50,968 nucleotides of DNA from the NCBI GenBank assembly GCA_017615125.1, contig JAGAAS010000082.1:1-50968 (forward strand), in the 5' to 3' direction. The translations under genes and the position numbers were made by a program. Source of the stretch: Bacteroidaceae bacterium (lineage in GTDB: Bacteria > Bacteroidota > Bacteroidia > Bacteroidales > Bacteroidaceae). Positions 1 to 7,427 of the stretch are shown one piece after another (the first letter of the stretch is position 1; each line of letters begins with the position of its first letter). The notes under the pieces were generated by a model. It did not search any database and was not told the DNA's origin. It saw nothing but the letters and a program-made list of their open reading frames with translations.

Positions 1-2
1 AA

Positions 3-107
3 GCCTGGCCCAATGCCACTGTGAAGGGTGGATTCGCCATCTACGGTCATGAGGTCCGCACTGAAAAGGCCAATGTGGAGAAATGGATTAAAGGATTGGA
101 ACTGTAA
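3..107 (+). CDS. Flavodoxin-like protein, C-terminal end (partial)
   Basis: Only the last 34 residues are inside the window, ending at the TAA at 105-107; the gene starts upstream of base 1. The visible tail reads KGGFAIYGHEV, then a charged stretch and the closing EKWIKGLEL. This resembles the end of flavodoxin-fold proteins, where a conserved aromatic/Gly strand is followed by a last helix with a V.xW.xxL pattern. Flavodoxins are small FMN-binding electron carriers in the cytoplasm. The FMN-binding loops are outside the window, so the call rests on the tail alone and another protein with a similar last helix is possible. A hairpin terminator follows 25 nt downstream, so this is the last gene of its transcript. 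Confidence 0.45.
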   Translation, partial: AWPNATVKGGFAIYGHEVRTEKANVEKWIKGLEL

Positions 108-132
108 ATTCACGTTTTTTGGCACAGAACAG

Positions 133-169
133 ACCCCGACAGTCAAGTAATGGATTGCCGGGGTTTTTA
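133..169 (+). terminator. Rho-independent terminator after the flavodoxin-like gene
   Basis: ACCCCG (133-138) pairs with CGGGGT (159-164) across a 20-nt loop and is followed directly by a T run. It lies 25 nt past the stop codon of the partial gene. The loop is long for an intrinsic terminator, but the GC-rich stem and T tract are convincing. Confidence 0.65.
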
Positions 170-234
170 TTGTGAGGAGCGTGACGGGAACATATTTACG
201 ATCGATTCGACCTAATCACACCCGATGAAATGCT

Positions 235-283
235 AGATGGCAAATATGTACTTTCCAAGTTCGGGAGTACATATTTACCATCT
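235..283. repeat. 18-bp inverted repeat with 13-nt loop
   Basis: AGATGGCAAATATGTACT (235-252) and AGTACATATTTACCATCT (266-283) are reverse complements with one mismatch, separated by 13 nt. A related half-site, ACATATTTACGATC, sits just upstream near 189-202. The stem is AT-rich and has no T-run on either side, so it does not look like a terminator. It could be an operator or the stem of a small RNA. Confidence 0.7.
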
Positions 284-523
284 GTGACATGCAACAAATC
301 AGGAGTTAAAGCTCAAAAACCCGGTAGATAAATTGAAAATACAGCATAAATAAATGGTACTTGTACAACATAATAAACAAGTTAAATGCTAGTAAACAAC
401 CTCATAGGATGAAAGTGTAGGGGAGTACCATTCTAAAACCATGCATTATTCGTGTAAACTTTCCAAAAACATCTCGTAAAACAACGGCTTTGGTAACATT
501 TAGGGTTAATGATGCCAAATCTC

Positions 524-560
524 TGTCACAGTCTGTCACATTGTGACAAGAATTGTGACA
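524..560. promoter_or_regulatory. Cluster of four TGTCACA/TGTGACA half-sites (candidate operator)
   Basis: TGTCACA occurs at 524-530 and 534-540, and its complement TGTGACA at 542-548 and 554-560. The inner pair forms a 7-1-7 palindrome centred on 541, and the outer pair flanks it almost symmetrically. This resembles a tandem dimer binding site of a helix-turn-helix regulator. No adjacent gene start explains it. The regulator is unknown. Confidence 0.45.
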
Positions 561-637
561 AAACCGAGTTTTCCTATCTACAATCGAGTCAAGAACCGTG
601 ATAAGAGACAGTACCCAAACCAATATTGATGGAATTG

Positions 638-701
638 AGTTTAAGCGAGTTTCAGGAAGAAAGATGAGTTTGAGCTAGTTTCGGCCAGTTTGAACTAGTT
701 T
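638..701. repeat. 10-bp phased AGTTT array
   Basis: AGTTT starts at 638, 648, 667, 677, 687 and 697, which is spacing of 10 within each group and 19 between the two groups. The four right-hand units share longer similarity (AGTTTGAGCT, AGTTTCGGCC, AGTTTGAACT, AGTTTGAGCT). Phasing at about one helical turn is typical of curved DNA or of proteins binding along one face. It lies just beyond the 3' end of mnmE. Confidence 0.6.
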
Positions 702-725
702 GAGCTATTTCCCGATACAGAATGT

Positions 726-2012
726 TTACTTACCCACGCAGAAATGGCTGAAGATGTTTGCGAGGATGTCGTCGGAGGTGATAACACCAAGAATTTCTCC
801 TAGGTGACTAAGGCCGAAGCGGAGGTCTTCGGCGACGAGGTCGCCCGAAAGACCATTCTGGAGGGACGACAGGGCTCTGCTGATGTCTGCAAGGGCTAGC
901 GTAAGTGCTTCATAATGTCGGACGTTTGTTACGAGCAGCTCGTCTGTCTCTGTCGAAGGAACTGCTGCTACCAGCTGACGTTCCAGTTCGTCTATTCCTT
1001 TGCCCGTAAGTGCCTGGAAGGCTTCCGTCTTGTTGACGACGCGAATGACTGTCTGGTCGGCACGAAGGGGAATGTGAGGGTAGGGAACACCTGGCTCTGT
1101 GATAAGAATGATAATCTGAGCTTTCTCTGCTGCACGAATGGACCGTTCAATCCCGAGCTTCTCTATGGTATCGTCGGTATGCCTGATGCCTGCTGTGTCG
1201 ATAAAACGAAATAGTATTCCCTGCAGCGTTATAGTATCTTCTATCGCGTCACGAGTGGTACCTTGAATGTCTGAGACAATAGCTCTGTCTTCTCGAAGGA
1301 AACGATTAAGTAATGTGGACTTACCAACATTGGGCGCGCCAATAATGGCTACAGGCACACCGTTCTTCAGGGCATTGCCAAGTTGGAACGTAGAGGTAAG
1401 TCGGGTGATTTCTAGTTTTATTTCCTCCAGAAGGTTGGCGAGCTGATGACGCTCGGCAAACTCCACGTCTTCTTCCGAAAAGTCAAGTTCAAGCTCAAGC
1501 AGCGATGCCATTTCCAGCAACCGATTTCGCAAGCTGTGTAGTTTCTGGCTGTATCCACCACGCATCTGCTGCAGGGCAATGCGGTGGGAGGCTGCGCTGG
1601 AAGAGGCAATCAGGTCGGCAACGGCTTCGGCTTGCGAGAGGTCCATCTTGCCATTAAGAAAAGCGCGCTGAGTGTATTCGCCCGGCTTGGCAAGAGCACA
1701 GCCTTGACGGACAAGAGCCTCTATGGTACGTTGTAGTATATATGAAGACCCGTGACAGGCTATCTCCGTACTGTCTTCGCCTGTATAGCTATGGGGCGCG
1801 CGGAACACCGTCACCAGCACTTCGTCAATAATGTCGTCTTCATCGACTATTTGCCCGTAATGAACCGTGTAAGGCTTTGCGTCAATGAGTTTCTTTCCAA
1901 TAGGAGAAGAGAAAATCCGATCGGTATAGGAGATTGCGTCAGGCCCGGAAACACGCACGATGCCTATGGCTCCTCCGCGGGCGGTGGAAATGGCGCATAT
2001 AGTGTTGATCAT
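726..2012 (-). CDS. mnmE: tRNA uridine-5-carboxymethylaminomethyl modification GTPase MnmE
   Basis: MnmE works with MnmG to modify the wobble uridine (U34) of tRNAs reading two-codon boxes, using GTP and a formyl donor. The N-terminal tetrahydrofolate-binding domain begins MINTICAIST with the conserved GGAIGIVRVSG. The embedded G domain shows GAPNVGKS near residue 225, TTRD, DTAGIR near 271 and NKTE near 326. The protein ends in the family C-terminal CxGK (FCVGK), whose cysteine matters for catalysis. I chose the ATG at 2012 because it overlaps the upstream stop as ATGA, the arrangement seen at the next junction as well; an ATG five codons upstream (2027) is the alternative. At 428 residues it is slightly shorter than E. 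coli MnmE (454). It is the last gene of a coupled trio. Confidence 0.97.
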   Translation of the reverse strand: MINTICAISTARGGAIGIVRVSGPDAISYTDRIFSSPIGKKLIDAKPYTVHYGQIVDEDDIIDEVLVTVFRAPHSYTGEDSTEIACHGSSYILQRTIEALVRQGCALAKPGEYTQRAFLNGKMDLSQAEAVADLIASSSAASHRIALQQMRGGYSQKLHSLRNRLLEMASLLELELDFSEEDVEFAERHQLANLLEEIKLEITRLTSTFQLGNALKNGVPVAIIGAPNVGKSTLLNRFLREDRAIVSDIQGTTRDAIEDTITLQGILFRFIDTAGIRHTDDTIEKLGIERSIRAAEKAQIIILITEPGVPYPHIPLRADQTVIRVVNKTEAFQALTGKGIDELERQLVAAVPSTETDELLVTNVRHYEALTLALADISRALSSLQNGLSGDLVAEDLRFGLSHLGEILGVITSDDILANIFSHFCVGK

Positions 2013-2308
2013 TTCTTTTTGGCCCATGTGTTGGCAAGAATAACCATGATGAGAGTAACTGCTATGAAGATGCCAGTAGAGAGCAAAGACAATCGGGAAT
2101 TGTCACCGATGAACGGAAGGTAAAGGCAAAAAGCAGCAGTAAAGAACATCGTAATTGCCATAAGCAGGCGTAAGCGCTTGATATCTATCTCTTCGCGTTT
2201 CTCTTCACTCATGGTGTTGTACCCTGCAATGAGCTCGTCGCCCTTACCTAAGAGGAAGACAACGGCAATGACAACAAAGAAGGCTGCAAGTATGTAGCAG
2301 ATAATCAT
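2009..2308 (-). CDS. DUF3784 family small membrane protein
   Basis: This 99-residue protein has three predicted membrane segments, at about 2-20, 46-66 and 75-95. A short loop after the first segment contains KGDELIAGYNTMS, the hallmark of the DUF3784 family. Function is unknown. Both ends overlap neighbours by 4 bases (ATGA): its start overlaps the end of the nucleoside phosphorylase gene and its stop overlaps the chosen mnmE start. The trio is therefore almost certainly cotranscribed and translationally coupled. The link to tRNA modification or nucleoside salvage may only be positional. Confidence 0.85.
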   Translation of the reverse strand: MIICYILAAFFVVIAVVFLLGKGDELIAGYNTMSEEKREEIDIKRLRLLMAITMFFTAAFCLYLPFIGDNSRLSLLSTGIFIAVTLIMVILANTWAKKK

Positions 2309-3186
2309 ATACGATCGAGGACTTTCTCAATGAGTGTATCGATGGTATTCTTATAGGCTGTGTTCATCTCTTTGGCATAACGGTTGGCGATGACCATACA
2401 GCAAGTCATCGCCCGATGTCCTAGCAGGGAAGACAATCCAGCCAGCGCGGAAGATTCCATTTCGAAGTTGCAGATCTTCAGTCCATCGTAGCTGAACGAC
2501 TCCACCTTCTCGTTCTGGTTGGGATCTTGGATGGCAAGTCGGACCTGACGTCCCTGAGGCCCATAGAAACCTCCGCAAGCTATTGTGATGCCGCGCACCA
2601 TATCGTCTCTCGCTATCTGGTCTATTAAGGCAGGATCGGCAATGCTGACGTAGGGCGCACCCTTGAGCGGGCTCCAGTCCATGTGCTTCCTGAAGGCTTT
2701 TTCCAGTTCAAGGTCACACACGTCGTTTCTTCCTGCATAGTAGTTGAGGAGTCCGTCGAATCCGATGCTTTTTACGGAAGCGACAAACGTCCCCAAGGGA
2801 GTCTCTGGCTGGAGTCCTCCACACGTTCCGATGCGTACTAAGGTGAGTGTGCGGTGTTCGGGCTTCTCGGTACGCTCCTTGAAGTCGATGTTGGCAAGAG
2901 CATCCAACTCGTTCACAACGATATCGATGTTGTCACATCCGATACCCGTACTCTGCACAGAGATACGCTTCCCCTTGTACGTGCCTGTAACAGTGCGGAA
3001 TTCGCGGCTCTGCACTTCACATTCCTTGCTGTCGAAATGCTTAGCCACCGTATCGACGCGCCCTGGGTCACCAACCAGGATTACTCTATCGGCCAGCTGC
3101 TCGGGGCGTAAATGAAGATGGAAACAACTTCCGTCTTCATTAATAATCAGTTCTGAGGGAGCAAAATATTTCATATAGGTAGGCAT
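2305..3186 (-). CDS. Nucleoside phosphorylase (uridine phosphorylase-like)
   Basis: This 293-residue cytosolic enzyme of the PNP/UDP phosphorylase superfamily cleaves a nucleoside with phosphate to give free base and ribose-1-phosphate. Visible motifs are the phosphate-binding GDPGRVDTV near residue 38, the RIGTCGGLQ strand near 118 and the FEMESSAL motif near 240, which contacts the ribose. The sequence is longer than E. coli Udp (253) because of an N-terminal extension and internal loops. Specificity for uridine rather than purines is inferred from the overall pattern and is not certain. It is the first gene of the leftward trio with DUF3784 and mnmE. A second ATG (MKYFAPSE, four codons in) could also be the start. 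Confidence 0.88.
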   Translation of the reverse strand: MPTYMKYFAPSELIINEDGSCFHLHLRPEQLADRVILVGDPGRVDTVAKHFDSKECEVQSREFRTVTGTYKGKRISVQSTGIGCDNIDIVVNELDALANIDFKERTEKPEHRTLTLVRIGTCGGLQPETPLGTFVASVKSIGFDGLLNYYAGRNDVCDLELEKAFRKHMDWSPLKGAPYVSIADPALIDQIARDDMVRGITIACGGFYGPQGRQVRLAIQDPNQNEKVESFSYDGLKICNFEMESSALAGLSSLLGHRAMTCCMVIANRYAKEMNTAYKNTIDTLIEKVLDRI

Positions 3187-3256
3187 TTATGTGTTACTCA
3201 AAAATCGTTGTTCATTACGCATATTGTACTATGTGTTCTACATACGCCAGGATGGT

Positions 3257-4714
3257 TTATTCATTTGTGCGGGAGCCCAGTTCCAGCTCACGTATGCGTT
3301 TGGCCATCGATGGGATAGACTCTGCTAATTCCGTTTCGCGCTTCTCGTCTTCGAGGATGCTTTCGCGAAGGCGCAGTTTCATGGAAGCATTTGCTGTGGC
3401 GTAGGCGTCGCGGTTCTTTTCGAGCCTGTCTCGCAAGGCGTTTAGCTCGTTGCACTTCGACAGGTATTGCTCAAAGAGGCTGCGGGCTTCGACATTGTGG
3501 AAATCCGAAGGAGAATGGCAGTCCTTCAAGTCATCGACAACGAACGTTACTTCATGATCGACCTGCAGCGAGGAAGACTTCTCCATGTTCATTTTGAACA
3601 GTGCCTGGCGTGCTTTGCGCAGCGCGTCTTCATCCGTCTGCGTTTCGGCTATTGACGTAATCTCCGCAGCACGGCGCATGACCTCCAAGTCATCAGTATC
3701 AAGATCGTAGTAGGCTTTCTTGCTTTCGTCCCAGATAAACGTGTAGATGCAGACGGTTCCTTCTGCGCAACGCCTGTCTGTAGCGAACCAACCCAAGCCG
3801 TTCAGCTCGTCTACCGCCAGCATATAGTCGTTGGCGCTAGAATTGAAAGGCATACCGGCATTCTCGGGCTTCAGGAAACGGTCTGTAGCGCTGTTGTAGC
3901 GCGTCATATAAATGTCGTACCCGCCCATTCCTCCTTCGCCGTCGTTGGCAAAATAGAGTGTGACACCATCGGAAAGCAGGAAGGGATAATTGCTGTTGCC
4001 CGTCTCAGGAAGTCCCTGAAGGGGAACGGGCGCGCTCCATTTCCCAGCCATAAGATAGCTGGTTGCAAGCGACAGATTGCCTGCGCTGTCGGGCTGACAG
4101 AAGTAGATTTTGTTTCCCATCTCGTTGGTGTAGGCAACTCCTTCCTCCCGTTCACAGTCTTTGAACGCGTTGTCTGTGAGCTCCTTGCCGTATTGAAGTG
4201 AGCCCGACTCGCTGCTCAGGCGGATGTTTGCCAGAAGGGCTTCTTTCTGCACCACGATGCTGTCAACGAACACAACCTTCTGCACGCGACGCATAAACTT
4301 TTGTTCGGCTTTCACGCGCTGCAGCAAGTTAGACGCATCGTCGTATCCGTCATCGTTCTGAGAGGCCTTCGAGAGATAAGTCTCGAGATACTTGATGGCG
4401 CTGTCGAAATCGTGAGTGAGGTAGAAATATCGTCCGAGATAGCGATAAGCATTCTGTATCTTATGATCCGCAGCAAACTCGAGGTAGGAGCGTGCTTCCT
4501 CAATCTCTCCTGTTTCTATGCAAGAGGCTCCGTACCAATAGTTTATGCGGGCGTCTTTAGGTGCGGTACGAAGACATTTCTTCAGCATCGGCTTAGCTTT
4601 GGCATACTTACCGTCGAGGAAAGCCTGCCGCGCCAGTTGTTCCAAGGTCTGCGCCTGCGCTCCGGAAAGAAGGAAAACGAGTATGGTGAAAAATGCGAGA
4701 TATCTCTTTTTCAT
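3257..4714 (-). CDS. Secreted TPR / PD40 (WD40-like) repeat protein
   Basis: The protein starts MKKRYLAFFTILVFLLSG and has a typical signal peptide ending near AQAQ, so it is exported. TPR-like helices span about residues 25-140 (SYLEFAADHK, GRYFYLTHDFDSAIKYLE). A PD40 beta-propeller follows, with the characteristic YPFLLSDGVTLYFANDGEGG and MGGYDIYM. The end is a charged coiled coil. The TPR-plus-PD40 plan is shared with PorE-type T9SS envelope proteins and other OmpA-family proteins of this phylum, but no OmpA peptidoglycan-binding domain is present. Function is unknown; a periplasmic scaffold is plausible. An in-frame TTG at 4741 would add nine residues ahead of the signal peptide and overlaps the promoter, so the ATG at 4714 is preferred. 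Confidence 0.8.
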   Translation of the reverse strand: MKKRYLAFFTILVFLLSGAQAQTLEQLARQAFLDGKYAKAKPMLKKCLRTAPKDARINYWYGASCIETGEIEEARSYLEFAADHKIQNAYRYLGRYFYLTHDFDSAIKYLETYLSKASQNDDGYDDASNLLQRVKAEQKFMRRVQKVVFVDSIVVQKEALLANIRLSSESGSLQYGKELTDNAFKDCEREEGVAYTNEMGNKIYFCQPDSAGNLSLATSYLMAGKWSAPVPLQGLPETGNSNYPFLLSDGVTLYFANDGEGGMGGYDIYMTRYNSATDRFLKPENAGMPFNSSANDYMLAVDELNGLGWFATDRRCAEGTVCIYTFIWDESKKAYYDLDTDDLEVMRRAAEITSIAETQTDEDALRKARQALFKMNMEKSSSLQVDHEVTFVVDDLKDCHSPSDFHNVEARSLFEQYLSKCNELNALRDRLEKNRDAYATANASMKLRLRESILEDEKRETELAESIPSMAKRIRELELGSRTNE

Positions 4715-4738
4715 AAACGGATTTTTGTATGAATTTGT

Positions 4739-4746
4739 CAAAGGTA
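4739..4746 (-). promoter_or_regulatory. Candidate -7 box for the TPR/PD40 gene
   Basis: On the minus strand TACCTTTG matches the Bacteroidota -7 consensus TAnnTTTG and lies 24 nt before the ATG at 4714, leaving a short leader. No clear TTTG -33 box is seen at the expected distance, so the call rests on one element. Confidence 0.45.
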
Positions 4747-4831
4747 AGGCTTTTTCCTTTATGTGTATGCTTTTTTCCTTGTTTATTTACTTTTTTTTGC
4801 TGAAAAGAGGATTCCTTTGGCGTCTAAGTGC

Positions 4832-4839
4832 TATCTTTG
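4832..4839 (+). promoter_or_regulatory. Candidate -7 box for the TtcA-like gene
   Basis: TATCTTTG matches TAnnTTTG and lies 16 nt before the ATG at 4856. The -33 box is weak: TTTG at 4816-4819 is too close and the one at 4796-4799 is too far. Its position argues against starting the gene at the upstream in-frame codon at 4763. Confidence 0.5.
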
Positions 4840-4855
4840 CAGCACGAAAAAAGTT

Positions 4856-5635
4856 ATGCATACCGACGAGGAGAGACTTCTGCAACGCGTGCGGCAACGT
4901 TTTAACAAAGCGTGTGCCGATTATCATCTCATTGCCGACGGAGATCGCATTCTGGTTGCCGTATCAGGAGGGAAGGACTCATTGGCTCTGCTGCAGCTTC
5001 TGGGAGAACGCTCCCGTATCCTCAAGCCGCACTTCGAGGTTCGGGCAGCACACGTGATCATGTCGAATATCGGCTATCGTTCCGATGTGGAATACCTGAA
5101 AAGGTTTTCCGAAGGAGTAGGGGTGGAGCTGGATGTGCTGGAGACGTCTTTCGATCCTACTACCGACAAGAGGAAATCGCCGTGTTTCCTTTGCTCCTGG
5201 AACCGTCGGAAGGCTCTCTTTGAACATGCGAAGTCATTGCATTTCAACAAGATTGCTCTCGGGCACCACATGGACGATATCTTGGTGACACTTCTTATGA
5301 ATATGTCGTTTCAGGGAGCCTTCGGGACGATGCCTCCTTTGCTGAAAATGGATAAATTCGAGATGACGCTCATTCGCCCTTTGTGCCGCATCGCGGAAAG
5401 CGACTTGAGGGAGATGTCCCGAATAGAAAACTACCAACTGCAACAAAGGGTCTGCCCGTATGAACAAAGTTCCTTCCGGGCTGACATACAGGATATTCTG
5501 GCTCGTCTGGAAAGCCTTAGCCCTGATGCGCGCTACAATCTGTGGGCCTCGATGACAAACATCCAAGAGTCGCTCCTCCCACCCAAAGAAGAAGAAAAAC
5601 AAGATACTTCAACGAATGCTCATAAAGCACTATAA
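4856..5635 (+). CDS. TtcA-like PP-loop ATPase (tRNA 2-thiocytidine family)
   Basis: This 259-residue cytosolic protein has the PP-loop ATP-binding motif VSGGKDSLAL near residues 36-44. It also has the three cysteines expected of TtcA-type iron-sulfur tRNA thiolases: C110 and C113 in CFLC and C200 in VCPYE. TtcA thiolates cytidine 32 of certain tRNAs through a [4Fe-4S] cluster. The GHHMDDILVTLLMN segment is also typical. An upstream in-frame codon at 4763 would add 31 hydrophobic and Cys-containing residues but would include the promoter, so the ATG at 4856 is preferred. Substrate is inferred; related proteins in this phylum are annotated only as TtcA/TilS-like. The gene is divergent from the TPR/PD40 gene. 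Confidence 0.85.
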   Translation: MHTDEERLLQRVRQRFNKACADYHLIADGDRILVAVSGGKDSLALLQLLGERSRILKPHFEVRAAHVIMSNIGYRSDVEYLKRFSEGVGVELDVLETSFDPTTDKRKSPCFLCSWNRRKALFEHAKSLHFNKIALGHHMDDILVTLLMNMSFQGAFGTMPPLLKMDKFEMTLIRPLCRIAESDLREMSRIENYQLQQRVCPYEQSSFRADIQDILARLESLSPDARYNLWASMTNIQESLLPPKEEEKQDTSTNAHKAL

Positions 5636-5688
5636 TATAGAGATTTGAACATTAAACCATAAACGCCAATTTAATTCATTTTTAAACT

Positions 5689-6060
5689 ATGATGCGTGGT
5701 CTTTCAACCGTACTTCTTCTGATTCTATCCAACATCTTCATGACGCTTGCTTGGTACGGAAACCTTAAACTTCAGCAGATGAACGTCACAACCAAATGGC
5801 CTCTTTTCCTTATCATCGTTGCCTCGTGGGGAGTAGCTTTCTTTGAATACTGCCTTCTGGTGCCTGCAAACCGTATCGGGTCGAATATAAATGGAGGACC
5901 TTTCTCGCTCTTCCAGCTGAAGGTCATTCAGGAGGTTATCTCGCTGATAATCTTTACGATCATTATCACCTTCATGTTTCAGGGCGAGCATCTTCAATGG
6001 AACCACGCGGTTAGTTTCATTTTCATCGTTCTGGCTGTTGTGTTCATGTTTATGAAGTAA
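5689..6060 (+). CDS. DMT-family small membrane protein (DUF486)
   Basis: This 123-residue protein has four predicted membrane helices: about 5-24, 36-56, 78-97 and 103-122. Conserved family features include the LSNIFMTLAWYGNLK start, the VASWGVAFFEYCLLVPANR segment and QLKVIQEVISL. These define the DUF486 branch of the drug/metabolite transporter superfamily. Substrate is unknown. It follows the TtcA-like gene by 53 nt on the same strand and may be cotranscribed. ATG codons occur in tandem at 5689 and 5692, and the first is taken. Confidence 0.88.
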   Translation: MMRGLSTVLLLILSNIFMTLAWYGNLKLQQMNVTTKWPLFLIIVASWGVAFFEYCLLVPANRIGSNINGGPFSLFQLKVIQEVISLIIFTIIITFMFQGEHLQWNHAVSFIFIVLAVVFMFMK

Positions 6061-6109
6061 TCCGGCGGGGCTTCCACAAGCCCGTTTGAGCTGCATTTTT
6101 CTTTAGCAA

Positions 6110-6175
6110 TTTTTCGAGAAGGAAAAAAATTTTTTTCTTTCTACATCTCGCCGTATGAAGAAAGAAAAAATTCTT
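6110..6175 (+). repeat. Interspersed intergenic repeat, copy 1 (FFEK type)
   Basis: The copy runs from TTTTTCGAGAAGG through an A7T7 tract to ATCTCGCCGTATGAAG and AAAGAAAAAATTC. It aligns almost without gaps to copy 5 on the minus strand near 29.9 kb. In the shared frame it reads FFEKEKNFFLSTSRRMKKEK. Copies 2, 3, 4 and 6 share its modules. Confidence 0.75.
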
Positions 6176-6368
6176 TTGGAGAAGACTTATTTCCAAGCCC
6201 TACTTTCATAGCCTGAAGAGAAGGGCTGCGGAACTTTCAGATTAGCCTTTCCTGTCATAATGTCCAAACCTTTCGGTAAGCTTGACAAATGACGTTGTCT
6301 AACGGGCTTTTTTCTCGATGGAAACGACATTTTTTTAGTTTTTTTATACCAATTTAGCCTCACAGAAA

Positions 6369-6400
6369 TTTGGACATATAGGTTTTTGTCCCTACCTTTG
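6369..6400 (+). promoter_or_regulatory. Promoter of ftsY
   Basis: TTTG (6369-6372) and TACCTTTG (6393-6400), with a 20-nt spacer, fit the Bacteroidota -33/-7 consensus. The -7 box lies 38 nt before the ftsY ATG. Confidence 0.7.
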
Positions 6401-6438
6401 CACCATATTAGCCAAAAGGGCCTTAACTAAGTAACAAA

Positions 6439-7410
6439 ATGGGTATTTTCTCGATATTTAACAAGAAAAAGAAAGAAGGCGACGAAGCCGCACAGAAAGA
6501 AGTCTACGACAAGGGACTTGCGCGCTCGAAAGAGAGCGTAATGTCGAAAGTTGCCCGCGCAATAGCCGGAAAGTCGAAGGTTGACGACGACGTGCTTGAC
6601 AACCTTGAAGAGGCGCTGATAACCAGCGACGTAGGCATTGAGACAACACTTAAAATCATTGAACGCATCCAGACGCGCGTCGCTAAGGATAAGTATCTGG
6701 GCACAGAGGAGCTCAACAGCATCTTGAAGGAGGAAATCGCGGCTTTGCTTACCGAGGATGAATCAGGCAACCTGAATGAGGCATCCTCAGAAGCCCAGCG
6801 CCCCTACGTCATCATGGTTGTGGGCGTGAATGGCGTCGGTAAGACCACCACTATTGGCAAACTCGCCTATAAGTTCAAGCAAGAAGGGCTGAAGGTCGTA
6901 CTAGGCGCTGCCGACACCTTCCGCGCTGCTGCTGTGGAGCAACTGGTGGAGTGGGGAAAGCGTGCCGACGTACCCGTCGTCAAGCAAAACATGGGTGCCG
7001 ACCCGGCATCTGTCGCATTCGACACCATCAAGTCGGCTGTTGCCCAAGACGCCGATGTCGTTTTGATTGACACCGCAGGCCGATTGCATAACAAAGTGGG
7101 CCTGATGAACGAGCTTACCAAGATACGCAACGTGATGAAGAAGGTGGTGGAGCATGCGCCCGACGAGGTTCTTCTCGTCCTCGACGGCTCCACGGGCCAG
7201 AATGCCTTCGAGCAAGCGAAGCAGTTCACAAAGGCAACAGAAGTCACCTCGCTTGCAATAACCAAACTTGACGGCACAGCCAAGGGCGGTGTTGTCATCG
7301 GCATATCCGATCAGTTCCAGATACCTGTGAAATACATCGGGCTGGGAGAGGGCATCGACGATTTACAGGAATTTGACAAAGAAGCCTTCGTAGATTCACT
7401 GTTTCAATAA
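6439..7410 (+). CDS. ftsY: Signal recognition particle receptor FtsY
   Basis: FtsY is the membrane-associated GTPase that docks the SRP-ribosome complex at the translocon. The short lysine/glutamate-rich N-terminus (NKKKKEGDE) replaces the long acidic A domain of E. coli, which is usual for this phylum. The N domain follows, then the NG GTPase core: GVNGVGKTTT near residue 130, DTFRAAA, DTAGR at 211 and TKLDG at 275. The protein ends in the conserved GLGEGIDDLQEFD region. At 323 residues it is a normal compact FtsY. A good promoter lies upstream, and rimO follows after 17 nt, so the two are likely cotranscribed. Confidence 0.98.
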   Translation: MGIFSIFNKKKKEGDEAAQKEVYDKGLARSKESVMSKVARAIAGKSKVDDDVLDNLEEALITSDVGIETTLKIIERIQTRVAKDKYLGTEELNSILKEEIAALLTEDESGNLNEASSEAQRPYVIMVVGVNGVGKTTTIGKLAYKFKQEGLKVVLGAADTFRAAAVEQLVEWGKRADVPVVKQNMGADPASVAFDTIKSAVAQDADVVLIDTAGRLHNKVGLMNELTKIRNVMKKVVEHAPDEVLLVLDGSTGQNAFEQAKQFTKATEVTSLAITKLDGTAKGGVVIGISDQFQIPVKYIGLGEGIDDLQEFDKEAFVDSLFQ

Positions 7411-7427
7411 ACCCATTCAGGAGCCGT

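Larger units (their letters stand above)
170..725. other. Gene-poor region between two gene 3' ends, rich in short symmetric motifs
   Basis: No convincing gene is seen here. The left neighbour ends at 107 reading right, and mnmE ends at 726 reading left, so neither gene needs a promoter in this region. It nevertheless holds an 18-bp inverted repeat (235-283), a four-site TGTCACA/TGTGACA cluster (524-560) and a 10-bp phased AGTTT array (638-701), each listed separately. A 73-codon open frame on the minus strand (402-623) runs through the cluster but has no recognisable domain. The stretch may hold an unannotated small RNA, a gene remnant, or regulatory sites left from a lost gene. Confidence 0.6.
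6061..6438. other. Intergenic region upstream of ftsY
   Basis: There is no gene in this 378-bp gap. It holds repeat copy 1 (6110-6175) and the ftsY promoter (6369-6400), both listed separately. A 9-bp inverted pair, ATGTCCAAA (6260-6268) and TTTGGACAT (6369-6377), is spread over 110 bp and overlaps the -33 box; it may be chance. No clear terminator follows the DMT gene. Confidence 0.6.

Noticed and set aside
402-623. 73-codon minus-strand open frame in the left gap
   Set aside because: No recognisable domain, unusual His/Cys/Asn content produced by the TGTCACA palindromes, and no clear promoter; treated as chance.
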